The translations under genes and the position numbers were made by a program. From assembly GCA_937919125.1 (NCBI GenBank), contig CALFOB010000235.1:1-6059 (forward strand): a stretch of 6,059 nt of DNA, given 5' to 3'. The notes beneath the pieces are model-generated. The model ran no database searches. It saw only the letters and a list, made by a program, of their open reading frames with translations, and had not been told where the DNA came from. This document shows positions 5,658-6,059 of this stretch, in pieces (within the stretch, counting starts at the first letter, position 1; every line of letters starts with the position of its first letter). The stretch comes from an uncultured Micrococcales bacterium. GTDB taxonomy: Bacteria > Actinomycetota > Actinomycetes > Actinomycetales > Microbacteriaceae.

Positions 5658-6059
5658 GTGAATTATTCAACAAATCTTTTAGGCCAGGTCCAGGCAAATC
5701 TAGACAGCTTCTGCCAAAAACAGCGAACCGATTTTGAGGCTATTTCAGCAGATCTAATCCCTGTTGTGGATTACACCCAGAGCTTGCTCCAGGGCGGTAA
5801 AAGATTTAGAGCCCTCTTTTGCTACTGGGCTTGGCGAGCATCACTTACTGACTCTTCATATCACCAGAGCGAACAAGAGATTCAAGATTCAGAGCAAGCT
5901 ATTGCTGGCATTGCAGCATCACTTGAAATGTTCCACGCAGCAGCCTTGGTTCACGATGATCTCCTCGATCAATCTGACACTAGACGCGGTGCTCCTGCTA
6001 TTCACAAACGTTCTGAAACTCTTCACAAAGAGAAGAGCTGGACGGGTGCACCTGAACGC
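5658..6059 (+). CDS. Trans-polyprenyl diphosphate synthase, partial (N-terminal 134 codons)
   Basis: This is a type I trans-isoprenyl diphosphate synthase, which condenses isopentenyl diphosphate onto an allylic diphosphate. Visible are GGKRFR (46-51, diphosphate binding) and the first aspartate-rich motif DDLLD (100-104) in LVHDDLLDQSDTRRGAPAIH; RRG is at 109-111. The residues four and five before the first Asp are both Ala. By the known chain-length rule, small residues there argue against a pure farnesyl (C15) enzyme and for a longer product, but the exact length cannot be read. The second Asp-rich motif is beyond the right edge. An in-frame TAG at 5646-5648 leaves GTG at 5658 as the only standard start; a weak AGG lies 8 nt upstream. 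Its place beside DUF3040 and mraZ matches the mycobacterial idsA2 locus, so it is probably an IdsA-type enzyme. It starts the only + strand unit in the window. Confidence 0.93.
   Translation, partial: MNYSTNLLGQVQANLDSFCQKQRTDFEAISADLIPVVDYTQSLLQGGKRFRALFCYWAWRASLTDSSYHQSEQEIQDSEQAIAGIAASLEMFHAAALVHDDLLDQSDTRRGAPAIHKRSETLHKEKSWTGAPER

Noticed and set aside
1..6059. Mobile elements, CRISPR arrays, tRNA/rRNA genes or a novel defence-type system
   Set aside because: No transposase-like frame, no regularly spaced repeats beyond the 10-bp operator, no cloverleaf or rRNA signature; the region is fully explained by core division, wall and isoprenoid genes.

Overview
The window looks like part of the division and cell wall (dcw) cluster of a low-GC actinobacterium. 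Base composition is roughly mid-40s % GC by eye, which is low for the phylum. The gene order (prenyl synthase / DUF3040 / mraZ / rsmH / ftsL / ftsI / murE) is the actinobacterial one; the same neighbourhood occurs around Rv2173-Rv2165c in Mycobacterium tuberculosis. MurE (EVSAQAL, NLSHDHFDDY) and FtsI (CLAGTDG, EGCVDSSGT) read most like Microbacteriaceae. With the low GC, I infer a small-genome freshwater or planktonic relative of the Luna lineage (Rhodoluna/Aquiluna type). That placement is inference from remembered family patterns, not from a search.

Layout from right to left, in the direction of transcription of most genes. At the right edge a trans-polyprenyl diphosphate synthase starts on the + strand (5658 to the edge, N-terminal 134 codons). 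It is divergent from a DUF3040 two-helix membrane protein on the - strand (5228-5599, TTG start). The 244-bp gap at 4984-5227 holds hairpins downstream of the DUF3040 gene, a candidate sigma-70-type promoter, and three GTGG repeats at exact 10-bp spacing that match the form of an MraZ operator. The dcw operon follows on the - strand: mraZ (GTG start), a 114-bp gap, rsmH, ftsL (4-base ATGA overlap with rsmH), ftsI (17 bases after ftsL), and murE (1-base TAATG overlap with ftsI), which runs off the left edge after 357 codons.

The genes fit together as one programme. MraZ is the operon's autoregulator and RsmH modifies 16S rRNA. FtsL and FtsI are septal divisome components, FtsI being the septal transpeptidase. 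MurE adds the third stem-peptide residue to the peptidoglycan precursor. The divergent prenyl synthase belongs to the family that makes isoprenoid chains, which include lipid-carrier precursors. Every complete gene has an in-frame stop just upstream that fixes or nearly fixes its start.

I found no mobile element, CRISPR array, tRNA, rRNA or unknown defence-like system. This is a core chromosomal region. The points worth a second look are regulatory (MraZ operator, hairpins, mraZ-rsmH gap) and a few unusual residues in conserved motifs.
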